Below are positions 17,999-27,352 of a stretch of DNA of 64,000 nucleotides, one piece after another (the first letter of the stretch is position 1; each line of letters begins with the position of its first letter). The stretch covers positions 1 through 64,000 of the forward strand of contig JAXMBS010000013.1 in NCBI GenBank assembly GCA_046349775.1. Reading direction: 5' to 3'. The notes beneath the pieces were generated by a model. It was not told the origin of the DNA. It made no database searches and worked only from the letters and a program-made list of their open reading frames with translations. Made by a program: the position numbers and the translations under genes. Source of the DNA: JAEUIG01 sp046349775 (GTDB lineage Bacteria > Planctomycetota > Planctomycetia > Planctomycetales > Planctomycetaceae).

Positions 17999-19474
17999 TC
18001 ATTGGACGTCGGGGAGTTCCCTTCCTGCATCATTGGCAGCGTCGTGTGATCGATAGGACTTCGTTGACTTCCGCCGTGGGGGCGCGGCGGCCGGCGCTGG
18101 TGGGGACGCGGCCAATGCTGCCGGAGCGACCGGCTGCGGCGCGCCGGCCGCGGGCAGCGGTCGTTGCTGGGGCGCCGGCGCGGGGACCGGCATGCCGGGG
18201 GGCATGGCCATCGGCGGAGGATACGCCGCGCCGGGAATTGGGCCAGGCATCGGGAATCCTGGCATGGGCATCGCCGGAGGCATCGGAAAACCTGGCATCG
18301 GCATCGGGAAGCCTGGCGCCATGGGAAACGGACTGGGCATCATCATCGGGGGCGGCGCCATCGGCACGGGCTGCGGCATGGCCACCGGCGCAGGAGCAGG
18401 AGCGCTGCGGCTGGTGTCTTTGACTTTGGCGGCGGCGGATTTCTGCGACTCGGCGATCTTGCGGATCTTGTCCTTCGCGACTGCGGCCGCCGTCGTGCGC
18501 TGCTCGGGCGTGCGTTCCGCGTCGGTGCGGCTGTCAAGCCGGTGGGCCATCGAGTCCTTGAAAGTGTCGGCCCTGGCGGCGGCGGCCGCCTTCGCGTGCT
18601 CTTCCATGTCCGTCTTGAAGAAATTGATCGACCGGATTTCGGCGAACGCCTCCTGCATGTTCGTCGGGCGGTCTTTGGGCTTTTTGGCCAGCATCTTGAG
18701 GACCAGCCGGTCCAGTTCAGGAGTGAGGTTCGGATTGAACTGGGACGGCGGCTCCACCCTGCCCTGGATGTGGGCCATGAGGAGCGCGTCGGGGTTGGAC
18801 ATCACGAACGGCGGCTTGCCGGTCAGCATTTCGTACAGTGTGATGCCCAGGCTGTACATATCGACGGCGAACGTGGCGGGGTTCCGGCGGACGAGCTCGG
18901 GGGCGATATAGGTCCGCGTCCCCTGGATGATGACGTTCTTCTTGTTCGTCAGCATCTTTGACAGCGTGCCGGCGTTGCGGACCGCGAGCGAGAAATCGAT
19001 CAACCGCACGTCGCCGCCGCGGGTGACCAGAATGTTCTCCGGCTTCACGTCCTTGTGCACCCAGCCCTTCTCGTGCAGGTGCGCCAGTGCCTGCGTGACC
19101 CCTTCCATGATCTTCTTGGCGCGGACCTGCACGCCGGTCAGGTCACTGCGGAGCATGGACTTCAGGTTCATGCCGCGAAACAGTTCCATCGTGAAGTACA
19201 GGTGCTTCTTGGTGGACCGTACGTCGTAGACTTTGATCAGATTCGGATGGTCGCACGATTTGCCGATCCGCGCCTCGTGCTTGAGCTGGTTCTTCTGTTC
19301 GGGGTCTGCGAACGACTCCGGCAGCAGCAGCTTCATCGCGTAGGAATGCCCTGTCGAGACCTCCTTGACCTCCCACACCTGCGACACGTTGCCGGTCGCG
19401 ATGCAGTTGAGCAGGTCGAAGCCGTCGATGTTCTGGATCGAAATTCCGGTCGTCGTCGCGTTGGCTTCCGCCAC
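17999..19474 (-). CDS. Ser/Thr protein kinase with proline-methionine-rich tail
   Basis: 491 residues, GTG start at 19474 with GAGGTG upstream. Kinase domain at about 18-285: ATP lysine K48 (YAMKLL), alpha-C glutamate near E67, catalytic loop HKDVKPEN with D142, APE motif in YIAPEL. Two departures stand out: the glycine loop is degenerate (ATGNVSQV) and the DFG motif is DFS (D160-F161-S162). After an alanine-rich coiled stretch the C-terminal 130 residues are built of PGFPMPMP-like repeats. No membrane segment, so it is probably cytoplasmic. Substrates are unknown. Confidence 0.88.
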   Translation of the reverse strand: MAEANATTTGISIQNIDGFDLLNCIATGNVSQVWEVKEVSTGHSYAMKLLLPESFADPEQKNQLKHEARIGKSCDHPNLIKVYDVRSTKKHLYFTMELFRGMNLKSMLRSDLTGVQVRAKKIMEGVTQALAHLHEKGWVHKDVKPENILVTRGGDVRLIDFSLAVRNAGTLSKMLTNKKNVIIQGTRTYIAPELVRRNPATFAVDMYSLGITLYEMLTGKPPFVMSNPDALLMAHIQGRVEPPSQFNPNLTPELDRLVLKMLAKKPKDRPTNMQEAFAEIRSINFFKTDMEEHAKAAAAARADTFKDSMAHRLDSRTDAERTPEQRTTAAAVAKDKIRKIAESQKSAAAKVKDTSRSAPAPAPVAMPQPVPMAPPPMMMPSPFPMAPGFPMPMPGFPMPPAMPMPGFPMPGPIPGAAYPPPMAMPPGMPVPAPAPQQRPLPAAGAPQPVAPAALAASPPAPAAAPPRRKSTKSYRSHDAANDAGRELPDVQ

Positions 19475-19580
19475 AGTTCACCTCAGCAGAAAAAACGTTG
19501 CCGTACTGCTCAGACGCAGAAAAGAGTCCGCGCGGGTGGAGTCCGGCCCCGGCGCGCACCCTGCCCCGATGGATGCCCGA

Positions 19581-19604
19581 ATTATAACTCCTCGACTCAG
19601 GAGT
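19581..19604 (-). promoter_or_regulatory. Possible promoter/operator of the kinase gene
   Basis: On the minus strand TATAAT (19586-19581) sits about 107 bases before the GTG. Immediately upstream, ACTCCT-cgactc-AGGAGT (19587-19604) is a perfect 6-base palindrome filling the expected spacer. No good -35 box is seen. Confidence 0.3.
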
Positions 19605-19696
19605 AGGCACCGGCAATTGCGCGAGCTGACCGCGAAATCGAAAATGCTGCGAAGCCGGAGGGTCGAAGGCGGATGGAAGTCTTCTAGGGTGCTTGT

Positions 19697-19712
19697 CCCG
19701 CCGCGTGGCGGG
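19697..19712. terminator. CCCGCC-GCGT-GGCGGG hairpin 3' of the HlyD-type gene
   Basis: A perfect 6-base GC stem with a four-base loop, 59 bases past the stop of the adaptor gene. It has no T-run. Its form suggests a dispersed palindromic element. Confidence 0.4.
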
Positions 19713-19770
19713 AGCCGCCCACTCCCGGGGTACTTGCCCGGAGCGACGCCGTCCGTCCGAATCGTACGCC

Positions 19771-20901
19771 TCAGAAGCCTGGGGCTCCCGTGGCGGGTGC
19801 GCCGGTGGGATTCGGCCCGCGGTTCTGGCCCTCCGCGGTCGGAATTGCGGCCGGCAGGACGCGCATGCCGTCACGCAGGTCTTTCGAGCTTTTCACGACG
19901 AGTTCGTCGGTCGCGCCGAAGCGACCGGTCACAAACACGTAGTCCAGTCCGGCCTGTCCCAGCAGTGTGACGGGGACATCGCGCACAAATCCCTCGCGGA
20001 TCACCTGCACGCGACGGTTGCCGTCGATCGTGCTGCCGACCGCCAGCGTCGGAACCTCTGTGACCGGTGCGCGGGGGATCAGATCGGAGTAGACCGTCTG
20101 CCCTTCGCTGAACTTGCCGGTGGAGTTGTCGATCGTGACCACCGCCGTCGTCACCGATAGGAATAGTTCCCGGAGTGGCTCGAACCTCGGCAGCAGCGGC
20201 TGGAGGGTCTGCACCGTTCCCGCGACCGACTGGTCTTCGACTTTCACGTCGAGACTGTTGCCGGTCTTGACCACGGTGCGGTCGACGGGAATGTCGACCG
20301 TCAGCTTCCGCAGATCGGCGAGCCGGAGCAGCGGGTCCCCTGCCCTGACGAATTGGCCCGGCACGACGTACACGGTGGTGACAGTGCCGTCGAAGGGCGC
20401 GCGGATGATGGTCTGGTCGAGACGGAACTCAGCGATCCGCAGATCGAGCTTGGCAACCTCCACTTGTGGCGCCTGCGCTCCGCTCGACTGCATGGCGTCG
20501 AGCGCCGCCTTGGCGCGATCGACCTGCAATTGTCGCTCTGTCGATTCGAGCCGCATGGCCTCCGCTTGCCGGGCGATCGACGCTCCAACTGTCGCATTGA
20601 CCGTGCTCACCAGACCATCGGACTGCGCGACGACGTCGATGGCGGTGGCGGCTTTGAGCGACAGCGGGGTCTGATACGACTTCGGATCACGCAACACGAG
20701 CGGGAGTCGCTCGATGATGGCGGCCTGGGTCTCTGCGGCGGCAGTGCCGGCCGCGCCTTTCGGCGGTGCCGCTCCGCCGGGGACCGAGGACGGGGGCTGT
20801 CCGAAGCCGGCCGGCCCGGTCAACAGCCAGCCGGCGCAAACGGCCGAACTGACGATTCTCCATCGCACGCGCCAACTGTTGCTGAGCGACGTCCGAAGCA
20901 T
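19771..20901 (-). CDS. HlyD/RND-type periplasmic adaptor protein
   Basis: 376 residues, ATG at 20901 with AGGA eight bases upstream. A signal-like N-terminus (ending GPAGFGQ) precedes a membrane-fusion-protein layout: lipoyl half-motif (AQSDGLVSTVNATVGASI), an alpha-helical hairpin with coiled character (ESTERQLQVDRAKAALDAM), second lipoyl half (RAPFDGTVTTVYVVPGQFVRAGDPLLRL) and a beta-barrel. Such adaptors bridge inner-membrane pumps to the outer membrane. No pump or outer membrane channel is adjacent, so the partner must lie elsewhere. Confidence 0.88.
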   Translation of the reverse strand: MLRTSLSNSWRVRWRIVSSAVCAGWLLTGPAGFGQPPSSVPGGAAPPKGAAGTAAAETQAAIIERLPLVLRDPKSYQTPLSLKAATAIDVVAQSDGLVSTVNATVGASIARQAEAMRLESTERQLQVDRAKAALDAMQSSGAQAPQVEVAKLDLRIAEFRLDQTIIRAPFDGTVTTVYVVPGQFVRAGDPLLRLADLRKLTVDIPVDRTVVKTGNSLDVKVEDQSVAGTVQTLQPLLPRFEPLRELFLSVTTAVVTIDNSTGKFSEGQTVYSDLIPRAPVTEVPTLAVGSTIDGNRRVQVIREGFVRDVPVTLLGQAGLDYVFVTGRFGATDELVVKSSKDLRDGMRVLPAAIPTAEGQNRGPNPTGAPATGAPGF

Positions 20902-21138
20902 GGTGGCGGTCCTTTGTCGTCCTCGAGACGAGGTGAGAATTCACTGAGCCGCGCTGTCAACAAATCTGAGATTACGGACCGTGTGCTGCGCCGTCAATTT
21001 CGGGCGACCTGCGCATGGGCCTGCGCGCTGCACGGCAGGTGCCGTGGAGCTTGACGACGGGTGTCGACAAGTGAGCGAGCGGGATGGCACAGCCCGGCCG
21101 CCCTGAGGGCCAAGGCCTCTGGCTCGCACTCACAAATC

Positions 21139-21720
21139 TCACATCATCGTTTCGATTCCGATGATCACCCCCGCGACACACCACACCGCGACGATATCCC
21201 GCCGATTGACCCCCTGCCCCGCCGGTCCCAGGCCAAACGCCGGTCCCAACCGGTGCCAGAGCGCGAATCCACCAGCTGCGGCCGCTGTTCCAAACACGAC
21301 CAGCGGCCAGTGCGATGGTTCCACTCGCAAAATGTCCGCTGCATCACCCACCGGCCAGAACGCGCCGACACCGAGGTAGGCGCCGTTCGCAATCAGGCAG
21401 AACCCGGCGAAGAACCGCAACAGATAGGCCCACGACTGCCGCAGCCTGCTCGCAATTCCCCACCCCGCCAATGGCAGCACGCTGCCGATGATCGGTCCGC
21501 TCCAACGCTCGACCAGCGGGTGCGGATTCGGCTCCACGTCGGTTCGTGAAATCGTCCACGGCTTCAGTTCGACATGCGTCACCCGGCCGCCAGTTGCCAG
21601 GGCGCCGAGCACATGCCCAGACTCGTGGACAAGCTGCATTCCGAGCCAGCTCGTCACAGTGACCCCAAGCCAAAGGGCGACTTTCTTTATAAGGGCTGAT
21701 GAGCGTTGCGCGGTGTCCAT
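21139..21720 (-). CDS. M50-like membrane metallopeptidase domain protein
   Basis: 193 residues with five or so membrane helices. A zinc-binding HExxH motif is HESGH at residues 32-36 inside the first long helix, and a likely third ligand is the aspartate in WPVGDAADIL, as in site-2-protease relatives. It is shorter than true M50 proteases and has no PDZ domain. The start MDTAQ lies in a GTCCATCGTC word repeat. Role unknown; possible regulated intramembrane proteolysis is inference. Confidence 0.7.
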   Translation of the reverse strand: MDTAQRSSALIKKVALWLGVTVTSWLGMQLVHESGHVLGALATGGRVTHVELKPWTISRTDVEPNPHPLVERWSGPIIGSVLPLAGWGIASRLRQSWAYLLRFFAGFCLIANGAYLGVGAFWPVGDAADILRVEPSHWPLVVFGTAAAAGGFALWHRLGPAFGLGPAGQGVNRRDIVAVWCVAGVIIGIETMM

Positions 21721-21834
21721 CGTCGATCGTTCAAAGTGCCCCTCAACAATTGACCATGCGCGATGGACCTATGACCCACTCTGTCCATAGTGCCTCTTAG
21801 CAATGGACGATGGACAATTGGCCAATGACAAACA
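21715..21834. repeat. CAATTGTCCATCGTCCATTG word block
   Basis: Degenerate copies of a TGTCCATCGTC / GACGATGGACA word. The outer copies (21715-21725 and 21805-21815) are exact reverse complements, so the region can fold back on itself. It overlaps the first codon of the M50-like gene. Confidence 0.7.
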
Positions 21835-22002
21835 ATGTTGCCGCGAAGCAACATCTCGGACCGGAGCACATCTTTGGCGGATTCGACGGCTGCAACGAGA
21901 ATTCCGGCGGTGCGGGGCGGCGGTTGCCCGATCTCGCCAGCGGCTGGCGTGTAGAGTTGGGTGTGCGGCTGTGACACGCGGTCGTCTGCGGCTCCCGGCT
22001 GA

Positions 22003-22857
22003 ATGTTGAATTTGTCACGGGCTATTGAGATGAGTGCCATCCTTCTCGCTGATCAGACGATTGCCGAAACGCCGCTCGACGATCTGGCTGGCTTTGCGGG
22101 CGTCGAGCCGCCTCCCGAAGTCCCCTGGCTCACGTGTCTCGATCTGGATGCGCCGCGTACCAATCTGCGGTGCCTGTCTTCCGGCATGCGGGCGGCGAAG
22201 CGCGCGATGGACATCGTCGGCGCTCTCGCCCTGCTCGCAGTCGTCTGGCCGATCATGCTACTCACGGCCCTGCTGGTGAAACTCACGTCGCCGGGACCGA
22301 TCATCTTTCGACAGACGCGCGTCGGCCTCAACCTGCGGTCGAGCGATCGCCGGCAGAATTCGGACGACGCCGCTGACGCCGACCGCCGAGATCGGCTGGA
22401 TCGCCGCGTCCAGCACGCGTACGGCCGCCATTTCGTGCTTTACAAGTTTCGCAGCATGCGCATCGACGCCGAGTGCTGCGGCGCTCAGTTCGCCGTCAAG
22501 GGAGACCCGCGCGTCACGCCGATCGGCCGGTTCCTGCGGCTGACGCGGATCGATGAACTGCCGCAGCTCTGGAATGTCCTCAAGGGCGAAATGTCGCTGG
22601 TCGGCCCGCGCCCGGAACGCCCTGAGTTCATCGAGGAACTCTCCACAGAAATTCCCGACTATCTCCAGCGACTGGGGCTCAAGCCCGGTCTCACCGGCGT
22701 CGCGCAGATCGTCAACGGCTACGACAACGATCTGGAAAGCTTTCGACGCAAGGTGGCCTTCGACCTGCTGTACCTCCAGAACTGCTCCGCCTGGAATGAC
22801 TGCAAGATCCTGCTGCGGACCGTGAAGGTTGTGCTCACCGGCAGCGGCGCGTTGTGA
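22003..22857 (+). CDS. Bacterial sugar transferase (undecaprenyl-phosphate glycosylphosphotransferase type)
   Basis: 284 residues (or 275 from the ATG at 22030; neither start has a clear ribosome binding site). It is the WcaJ/WbaP catalytic family that moves a sugar-phosphate onto undecaprenyl phosphate, starting exopolysaccharide or O-antigen synthesis. A single membrane helix (DIVGALALLAVVWPIMLLTALLV) precedes the catalytic part with KFRSMR, GRFLRLTRIDELPQLWNVLKGEMSLVGPRPERPE and the DLLY end. A 30-residue Asp/Arg-rich insertion (SSDRRQNSDDAADADRRDR) is unusual. No glycan cluster is adjacent. Confidence 0.92.
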   Translation: MLNLSRAIEMSAILLADQTIAETPLDDLAGFAGVEPPPEVPWLTCLDLDAPRTNLRCLSSGMRAAKRAMDIVGALALLAVVWPIMLLTALLVKLTSPGPIIFRQTRVGLNLRSSDRRQNSDDAADADRRDRLDRRVQHAYGRHFVLYKFRSMRIDAECCGAQFAVKGDPRVTPIGRFLRLTRIDELPQLWNVLKGEMSLVGPRPERPEFIEELSTEIPDYLQRLGLKPGLTGVAQIVNGYDNDLESFRRKVAFDLLYLQNCSAWNDCKILLRTVKVVLTGSGAL

Positions 22858-22911
22858 CGAGGACGTTAGAACCGGCTGCGGTCTTGCGTGCGTGCTGTTT
22901 CGGGCGGCAGC

Positions 22912-23439
22912 CTACCTGCGCGTCCGCTCTGTTGCGGGGGGCGCGATGGGCTCCCGTCTCGGGCCTGATGTCGCCGCGCCGGCTGCCGCAGCTTTCTTCA
23001 GGCACTCGTCGATCGAAATGACGTGGTGCAAGCGCGTCAGCGGATCGACTTTTCCGTCGAGCGTGTGGGTGTTCAGTTGGAGCGACGCGCGCTCGGCGAG
23101 TTCTCGGAGCAGGTGCACGCGTCCCACCCGCTTGCCGTCATCCGTTTTGGTCATCTCGATCGAGACGACCAGGTCCATCCACCGCCCCCCGTCGGCGTTG
23201 GTCTCCTGAGCCGGAATGACCAACTGCACCTCGTCGAGCGGCGCCAACCGGCCTTCGTCGGCCAGAGTCAGCACAACCGTCACCCGGCCTGTGCCGTGGT
23301 CGGTAACTGTGACGTCGTACCCCAGTTTCAATTCCTCCTTCGATTCACTCAGCACAAATCCGATGGCGCCGGCATTCCCGGCTGCCAGCAAAATGGCGCC
23401 GAGCGTGAGGCATGATGCGAGGACTTTGGCGCGGGGCAT
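22912..23439 (-). CDS. Secreted protein of unknown function
   Basis: 175 residues, not recognised. A clear signal peptide (MPRAKVLASCLTLGAILLAAGNAGA) is followed by a small beta-rich domain (GYDVTVTDHGTGRVTVVLTL) and a basic, alanine-rich C-terminus. It is convergent with the sugar transferase, stop codons 55 bases apart. Confidence 0.65.
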   Translation of the reverse strand: MPRAKVLASCLTLGAILLAAGNAGAIGFVLSESKEELKLGYDVTVTDHGTGRVTVVLTLADEGRLAPLDEVQLVIPAQETNADGGRWMDLVVSIEMTKTDDGKRVGRVHLLRELAERASLQLNTHTLDGKVDPLTRLHHVISIDECLKKAAAAGAATSGPRREPIAPPATERTRR

Positions 23440-23713
23440 CGGGCAGGTCTCCGTTGACTCTGAGCAGTGCGTAGCCGGACCGAATTTCGACGTTCAACTG
23501 AGAGTTAAGGTTCCATGAATTGCGGGAAAACCTGCCATCGAGGTGCCATGCGTCTGCGCCGAGACTCGGCAACGATGGGGCGGTCTTGCACTCGCCATTT
23601 CACCTGGCGATGCGGCGATCTTGGTTGTCGCGCGCGCGGGCGCAGGTAGAATTGAAGGTCGAGGGACCGCTCTCGTGCGGCGGACCGACATTATAGTGTC
23701 GCGGAACGCTGGA

Positions 23714-24322
23714 ATGACCTACGAATTCCTGGCCATCATCCTGCTCGTCGTCGGCTGCGGGCTGATCGTGGCAGAGGTGTTCATTCCGTCCGGCGGGATG
23801 ATTCTGATTCTTTGCGTCCTGACATTCATCGCCTCGATGTGGTGTGCCTACAAGGCGTGGTGGGGCCAGTCTCCGGCGATCTTCGCGACGTACATTGCCG
23901 GCCTGCTGGTACTGATTCCGGGAGTCCTGATCGGCGTCTATAAAGTGCTCAACGACACCAAGGTCGGCGACCGCATTCTGCTGGCGGCGCCCGATCTGGA
24001 AGACGTCACACCCTATCGACAGGAACAGGCCCATCTGGAGCAGTTGATCGGCCAGATCGGGACCGCCGTGACGCCGATGAATCCCGGCGGCATGGTGAGT
24101 GTGGCGGGCGAACGGCTGCACGCCTTCACTGAGGGACTGCTCGTTCCCCAGGGAGGTTCGGTCGAGGTCGTCGCGGTGCGCGGCACACGCATTGTCGTCC
24201 GGCCGCATTCCGCCGTTGCCGGCAGCAACATCGTTACGGCAACGCCCGCTGCGGTTCCCGCAGCGGCGCCCGTCGACGCCAGCGCGCCGCCGCCGCTTGA
24301 CTTCGACGTGCCGCAAAGTTAA
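23714..24322 (+). CDS. NfeD-like membrane protein
   Basis: 202 residues starting at the ATG at 23714 (MTYEFLAIILLVVGCGLIVAEVF). Three membrane helices are followed by an OB-fold domain (IGQIGTAVTPMNPGGMVSVAGERLHAFTEG), the hallmark of the short NfeD form that partners flotillin. The C-terminal 40 residues are Ala/Pro-rich. It is followed at once by floA, as in many bacteria; together they organise functional membrane microdomains. Confidence 0.9.
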   Translation: MTYEFLAIILLVVGCGLIVAEVFIPSGGMILILCVLTFIASMWCAYKAWWGQSPAIFATYIAGLLVLIPGVLIGVYKVLNDTKVGDRILLAAPDLEDVTPYRQEQAHLEQLIGQIGTAVTPMNPGGMVSVAGERLHAFTEGLLVPQGGSVEVVAVRGTRIVVRPHSAVAGSNIVTATPAAVPAAAPVDASAPPPLDFDVPQS

Positions 24323-24445
24323 ACCGCAATTGAGGTTGGTGGCTGTGTGCGCGGCCGATTCCGCGCCGACGTCACAGCGGCTGCGAAATTCGTCCGCCGC
24401 TCGCCTCACTTCTCCGGTTTTCGTACCGCAGCAGGACTCAGCACC

Positions 24446-25480
24446 ATGATGCTTCAATGGCTGATCGTCGCCGGCGCGGTGGTGTGCCTGCTGATCTTCA
24501 TGGCCGTCTTCACTCGCTACTTTGGCCTGTGGATCCAGTGCAAGATGACTCGCGCCGGCATCTCACTCCCCAACCTGGTGATGATGTCGATTCGCAAAGT
24601 CAGTCCCAGCGTGATCGTCCGGTCGAAGATCATGGCTGTCCAGACCGGTCTCACTGAAGACTATCCCAAACTGACGACCCGCGCGCTCGAAGCGCACTAC
24701 CTGGCGGGGGGCGATGTCCCCAAAGTGATCCGCGCGCTCGTGGCGGCCCATCGTGCGCGACTCGATATCGACTGGGACGTCGCCCAGGCGATTGATCTTG
24801 CCGGCCGCGACATCCTCGACGCCGTGCGCACCAGCGTTTATCCCAAGGTCATCGACTGCCCCGATCCCAAGAAATCGCAGGGCACGCTGGATGCCGTCGC
24901 CGGCGATGGCGTGCAGCTCAAGGTTCGCGCCCGCGTGACCGTGCGCACGAACATCCAGCAGTTAATCGGCGGAGCGACCGAGGAAACCGTGATTGCCCGC
25001 GTCGGCCAGGGCATCGTCCAGGCCATCGGCTCCACTCACAGCTACAAGGAAGTCCTCGAGAACCCGGATCGCATCTCGTATACGGTGCTCAACCAGGGGC
25101 TCGAAGCCCAGACCGCGTTTGAAATTGTGTCGATCGACATCGCCGACGTGGATGTCGGCGAAAACATTGGCGCCCGCCTGCAGGCGGACCGCGCCGAAGC
25201 CGACATGCGTGTCGCCCAGGCCACGGCCGAACAGCGCCGCGCCGCCGCCATCGCCCGCGAACAGGAGATGGTCGCCAAGACGCAACAGAACCGGGCCGAA
25301 GTGGTCCTGGCGGAAGCGGCGGTCCCCAAGGCCATTGCTGGCGCGTTTCAGAACGGGCAACTCGGCCTGCTCGATTACTATGAGCTGCAGAACGTCCAGG
25401 CCGATACCAAGATGAGGATTTCCATCGCCGGTGGCGGCGAAGACTCGGCCCCGACTATCGTCGCCGACGGCCGCCGCTGA
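24446..25480 (+). CDS. floA: Flotillin-like protein FloA
   Basis: 344 residues from the ATG at 24446. A short membrane hairpin (LQWLIVAGAVVCLLIFMAVF) anchors an SPFH-like domain (RKVSPSVIVRSKIMAVQTGL; VKARVTVRTNIQQLIGGATEETVIARVGQGIV-like segment) and then an Ala/Glu-rich coiled coil (AEADMRVAQATAEQRRAAA). Length and order match FloA (YqfA), a scaffold of lipid microdomains. Gap to nfeD is 123 bases. Confidence 0.96.
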   Translation: MMLQWLIVAGAVVCLLIFMAVFTRYFGLWIQCKMTRAGISLPNLVMMSIRKVSPSVIVRSKIMAVQTGLTEDYPKLTTRALEAHYLAGGDVPKVIRALVAAHRARLDIDWDVAQAIDLAGRDILDAVRTSVYPKVIDCPDPKKSQGTLDAVAGDGVQLKVRARVTVRTNIQQLIGGATEETVIARVGQGIVQAIGSTHSYKEVLENPDRISYTVLNQGLEAQTAFEIVSIDIADVDVGENIGARLQADRAEADMRVAQATAEQRRAAAIAREQEMVAKTQQNRAEVVLAEAAVPKAIAGAFQNGQLGLLDYYELQNVQADTKMRISIAGGGEDSAPTIVADGRR

Positions 25481-25534
25481 TCGGGACGGCACCTGCGGCC
25501 CGATCGATCGAATATCGTCGTTGAGCACACGTTG

Positions 25535-26203
25535 ATGAATCACGCATTCACAGTCCTGGCGTTCGATATCGGCTCCGGGCTGTTCATTCTGTTTGCGCTG
25601 ATTTCGCTGGTCTCCTGGATTCGAAATCAGGCGAACGCCGGCCAGGCTGGCGCCCCGCCGCGCCGCCCCGTGCCTCCCGGACCTCAGCGGAATCCGCAGA
25701 TTCAGCGTGAAATCGACCGCTTCCTCCGTGAAGCGGCGGCCCAGGCCAACAAACCGGTCGTCAAGGCCGATGAGATTGAACTTGTTGAGGGCCCCTCAGG
25801 ACGCCGGCCCCCTGCACGCGCAAGGTCGTCGAAAAACCTCGCCCGGGCGCAGGCAGCCGCCCGTCCCCCCGCCAAACGCCGGTCCGGTCTGGCGGCCTCC
25901 CCCCAGCGCCCCGGTCAGGACTTGGCCAACCGCCATCTCGCCCTGGCGCCGCAGTCCGCTGTCGCCTCAGAACACTTGCCGCCCGGTGTCGCCGCCGAGC
26001 ACCTGGCGCGGAACGTCGATAAGGCGGTGGTCGCGCACTTGGGAACTTTTGCGGCCGCCGATTCTCGCAGGACCCGGGGGCCGCAGGGTGCGCGTCCGAC
26101 GACGTTCCTCGCGGAACTGCGGACTCCGCGCGGAGTGCGTACAGCGATTATCATGCAGGAAATCCTGCAGCGGCCGCGCGCACTCCGCCGCCGCGCAACT
26201 TGA
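25535..26203 (+). CDS. Membrane-anchored basic protein in the nfeD-floA operon
   Basis: 222 residues, not recognised as a named family. One N-terminal membrane segment (AFDIGSGLFILFALISLVSWI) is followed by a Pro/Arg/Ala-rich soluble part and a C-terminal helix RGVRTAIIMQEILQRPRALR. It starts 54 bases after floA on the same strand, so it is probably co-transcribed and may act with flotillin at the membrane. Confidence 0.7.
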   Translation: MNHAFTVLAFDIGSGLFILFALISLVSWIRNQANAGQAGAPPRRPVPPGPQRNPQIQREIDRFLREAAAQANKPVVKADEIELVEGPSGRRPPARARSSKNLARAQAAARPPAKRRSGLAASPQRPGQDLANRHLALAPQSAVASEHLPPGVAAEHLARNVDKAVVAHLGTFAAADSRRTRGPQGARPTTFLAELRTPRGVRTAIIMQEILQRPRALRRRAT

Positions 26204-26254
26204 CGCCGCCGGTTCGCGCCTCGTTTCGCCGCGGCCGCTGACGATCCCACCGCG

Positions 26255-27352
26255 ATGTCCGACCCGCTGCTGAAGGTCTTGCTCCTCACCGGACGCCTCG
26301 AAGTTCGCGGCCGTTCGCGGCAGACGTTGACCCTCGCCCGGCACCTGCCTGAACATCACATCGACGCTCCCATTGCCTGCATCGACGCCGCCGTCGTGCC
26401 CCGCGCCGAACGCCGAGGACTGCAAATCCGTGAGTACCGCCATCTGGATTCGCCGCTCGTTGGCCGGTTGGCGGAACTCCTCCTGGCCGCCGACCTCCGC
26501 GATGATCTCCCCGACCTCATTCACATTCAGCAGAGCAACATGCTCGCCGTCGGCCGCCGGCTCGCCTACCGCCTCAAGCGACCGTATCTCGTCTCCGTTC
26601 ACGACTACCTGGGACCGCGCGAAACGCTCGGGTTCCAGTGGCGCTGGTGCCGCAGGCTGATCGCAGTCAGCCAATCGGTCAAAGACGAACTGGTCCGTGT
26701 GACCGGCATTCCTCCCGATCGCATCCTCGTCATCCATTCGGGGGTCGGCGCTGGTGCGGTTTCCGACACCGGCGAAATCCTCGATCCGCATCGCGCGCCG
26801 GTCGTCGGCACCGCCGGGCCGCTCGAAGCCTCCAAGGGGCAGCGCTACTTCATCGATGCCATCCCCGCCGTCCTCGCCCGGCACCCCCAGGCGGAATTCC
26901 TGATCACCGGCGCCGGCCCCGAAGAACACAGCCTCCGCCGCCACGCGAAGGATCTCCGCGTGGCCGAACACGTCACTTTCGTCCCGAATGTGCTCCAGTT
27001 CGGCAGCTCCCTCGACGCCATGGACATTTTCGTCCTCCCCTCGCTGCGCCAGGGGTTGGGTACGATCATGCTCGAAGCGATGCTCCGTGGACGTCCCGTC
27101 ATCGCGACCAGCGGCGGCGGCGTCGACCGCGTTGTCACGGACGGCCGCACCGGCCTGTTCGTGCCGCCGCGCGACAGCGCCGCCCTCGCTGCCCGCATCA
27201 ATGAGTTGCTCGACGACCCGCTCCGGGCCCGCTCCATCGGCGAGGCCGCGCGGCAACTCGTCCAATCGGAATTCCCCGTCGACCGCATGATCGAACAGAC
27301 CGCCGCCCTGTACCGCGAGGTGCTCGGCGCCGTGCCGTTGGCCGCCGGGTGA
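26255..27352 (+). CDS. GT4-type glycosyltransferase
   Basis: 365 residues with the GT-B layout. The N-terminal half contains RLEVRGRSRQTLTLARHL and the acceptor-side motif DLIHIQQSNM; the nucleotide-sugar half contains TAGPLEASKGQRYFIDAIP, FLPSLRQGLGTIMLEAMLRGRPVIAT-type EX7E region and DGRTGLFVPPRD. Family members add sugars to lipids or glycans in the cytoplasm. The acceptor is unknown. It begins 51 bases after the membrane-anchored protein. Confidence 0.93.
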   Translation: MSDPLLKVLLLTGRLEVRGRSRQTLTLARHLPEHHIDAPIACIDAAVVPRAERRGLQIREYRHLDSPLVGRLAELLLAADLRDDLPDLIHIQQSNMLAVGRRLAYRLKRPYLVSVHDYLGPRETLGFQWRWCRRLIAVSQSVKDELVRVTGIPPDRILVIHSGVGAGAVSDTGEILDPHRAPVVGTAGPLEASKGQRYFIDAIPAVLARHPQAEFLITGAGPEEHSLRRHAKDLRVAEHVTFVPNVLQFGSSLDAMDIFVLPSLRQGLGTIMLEAMLRGRPVIATSGGGVDRVVTDGRTGLFVPPRDSAALAARINELLDDPLRARSIGEAARQLVQSEFPVDRMIEQTAALYREVLGAVPLAAG

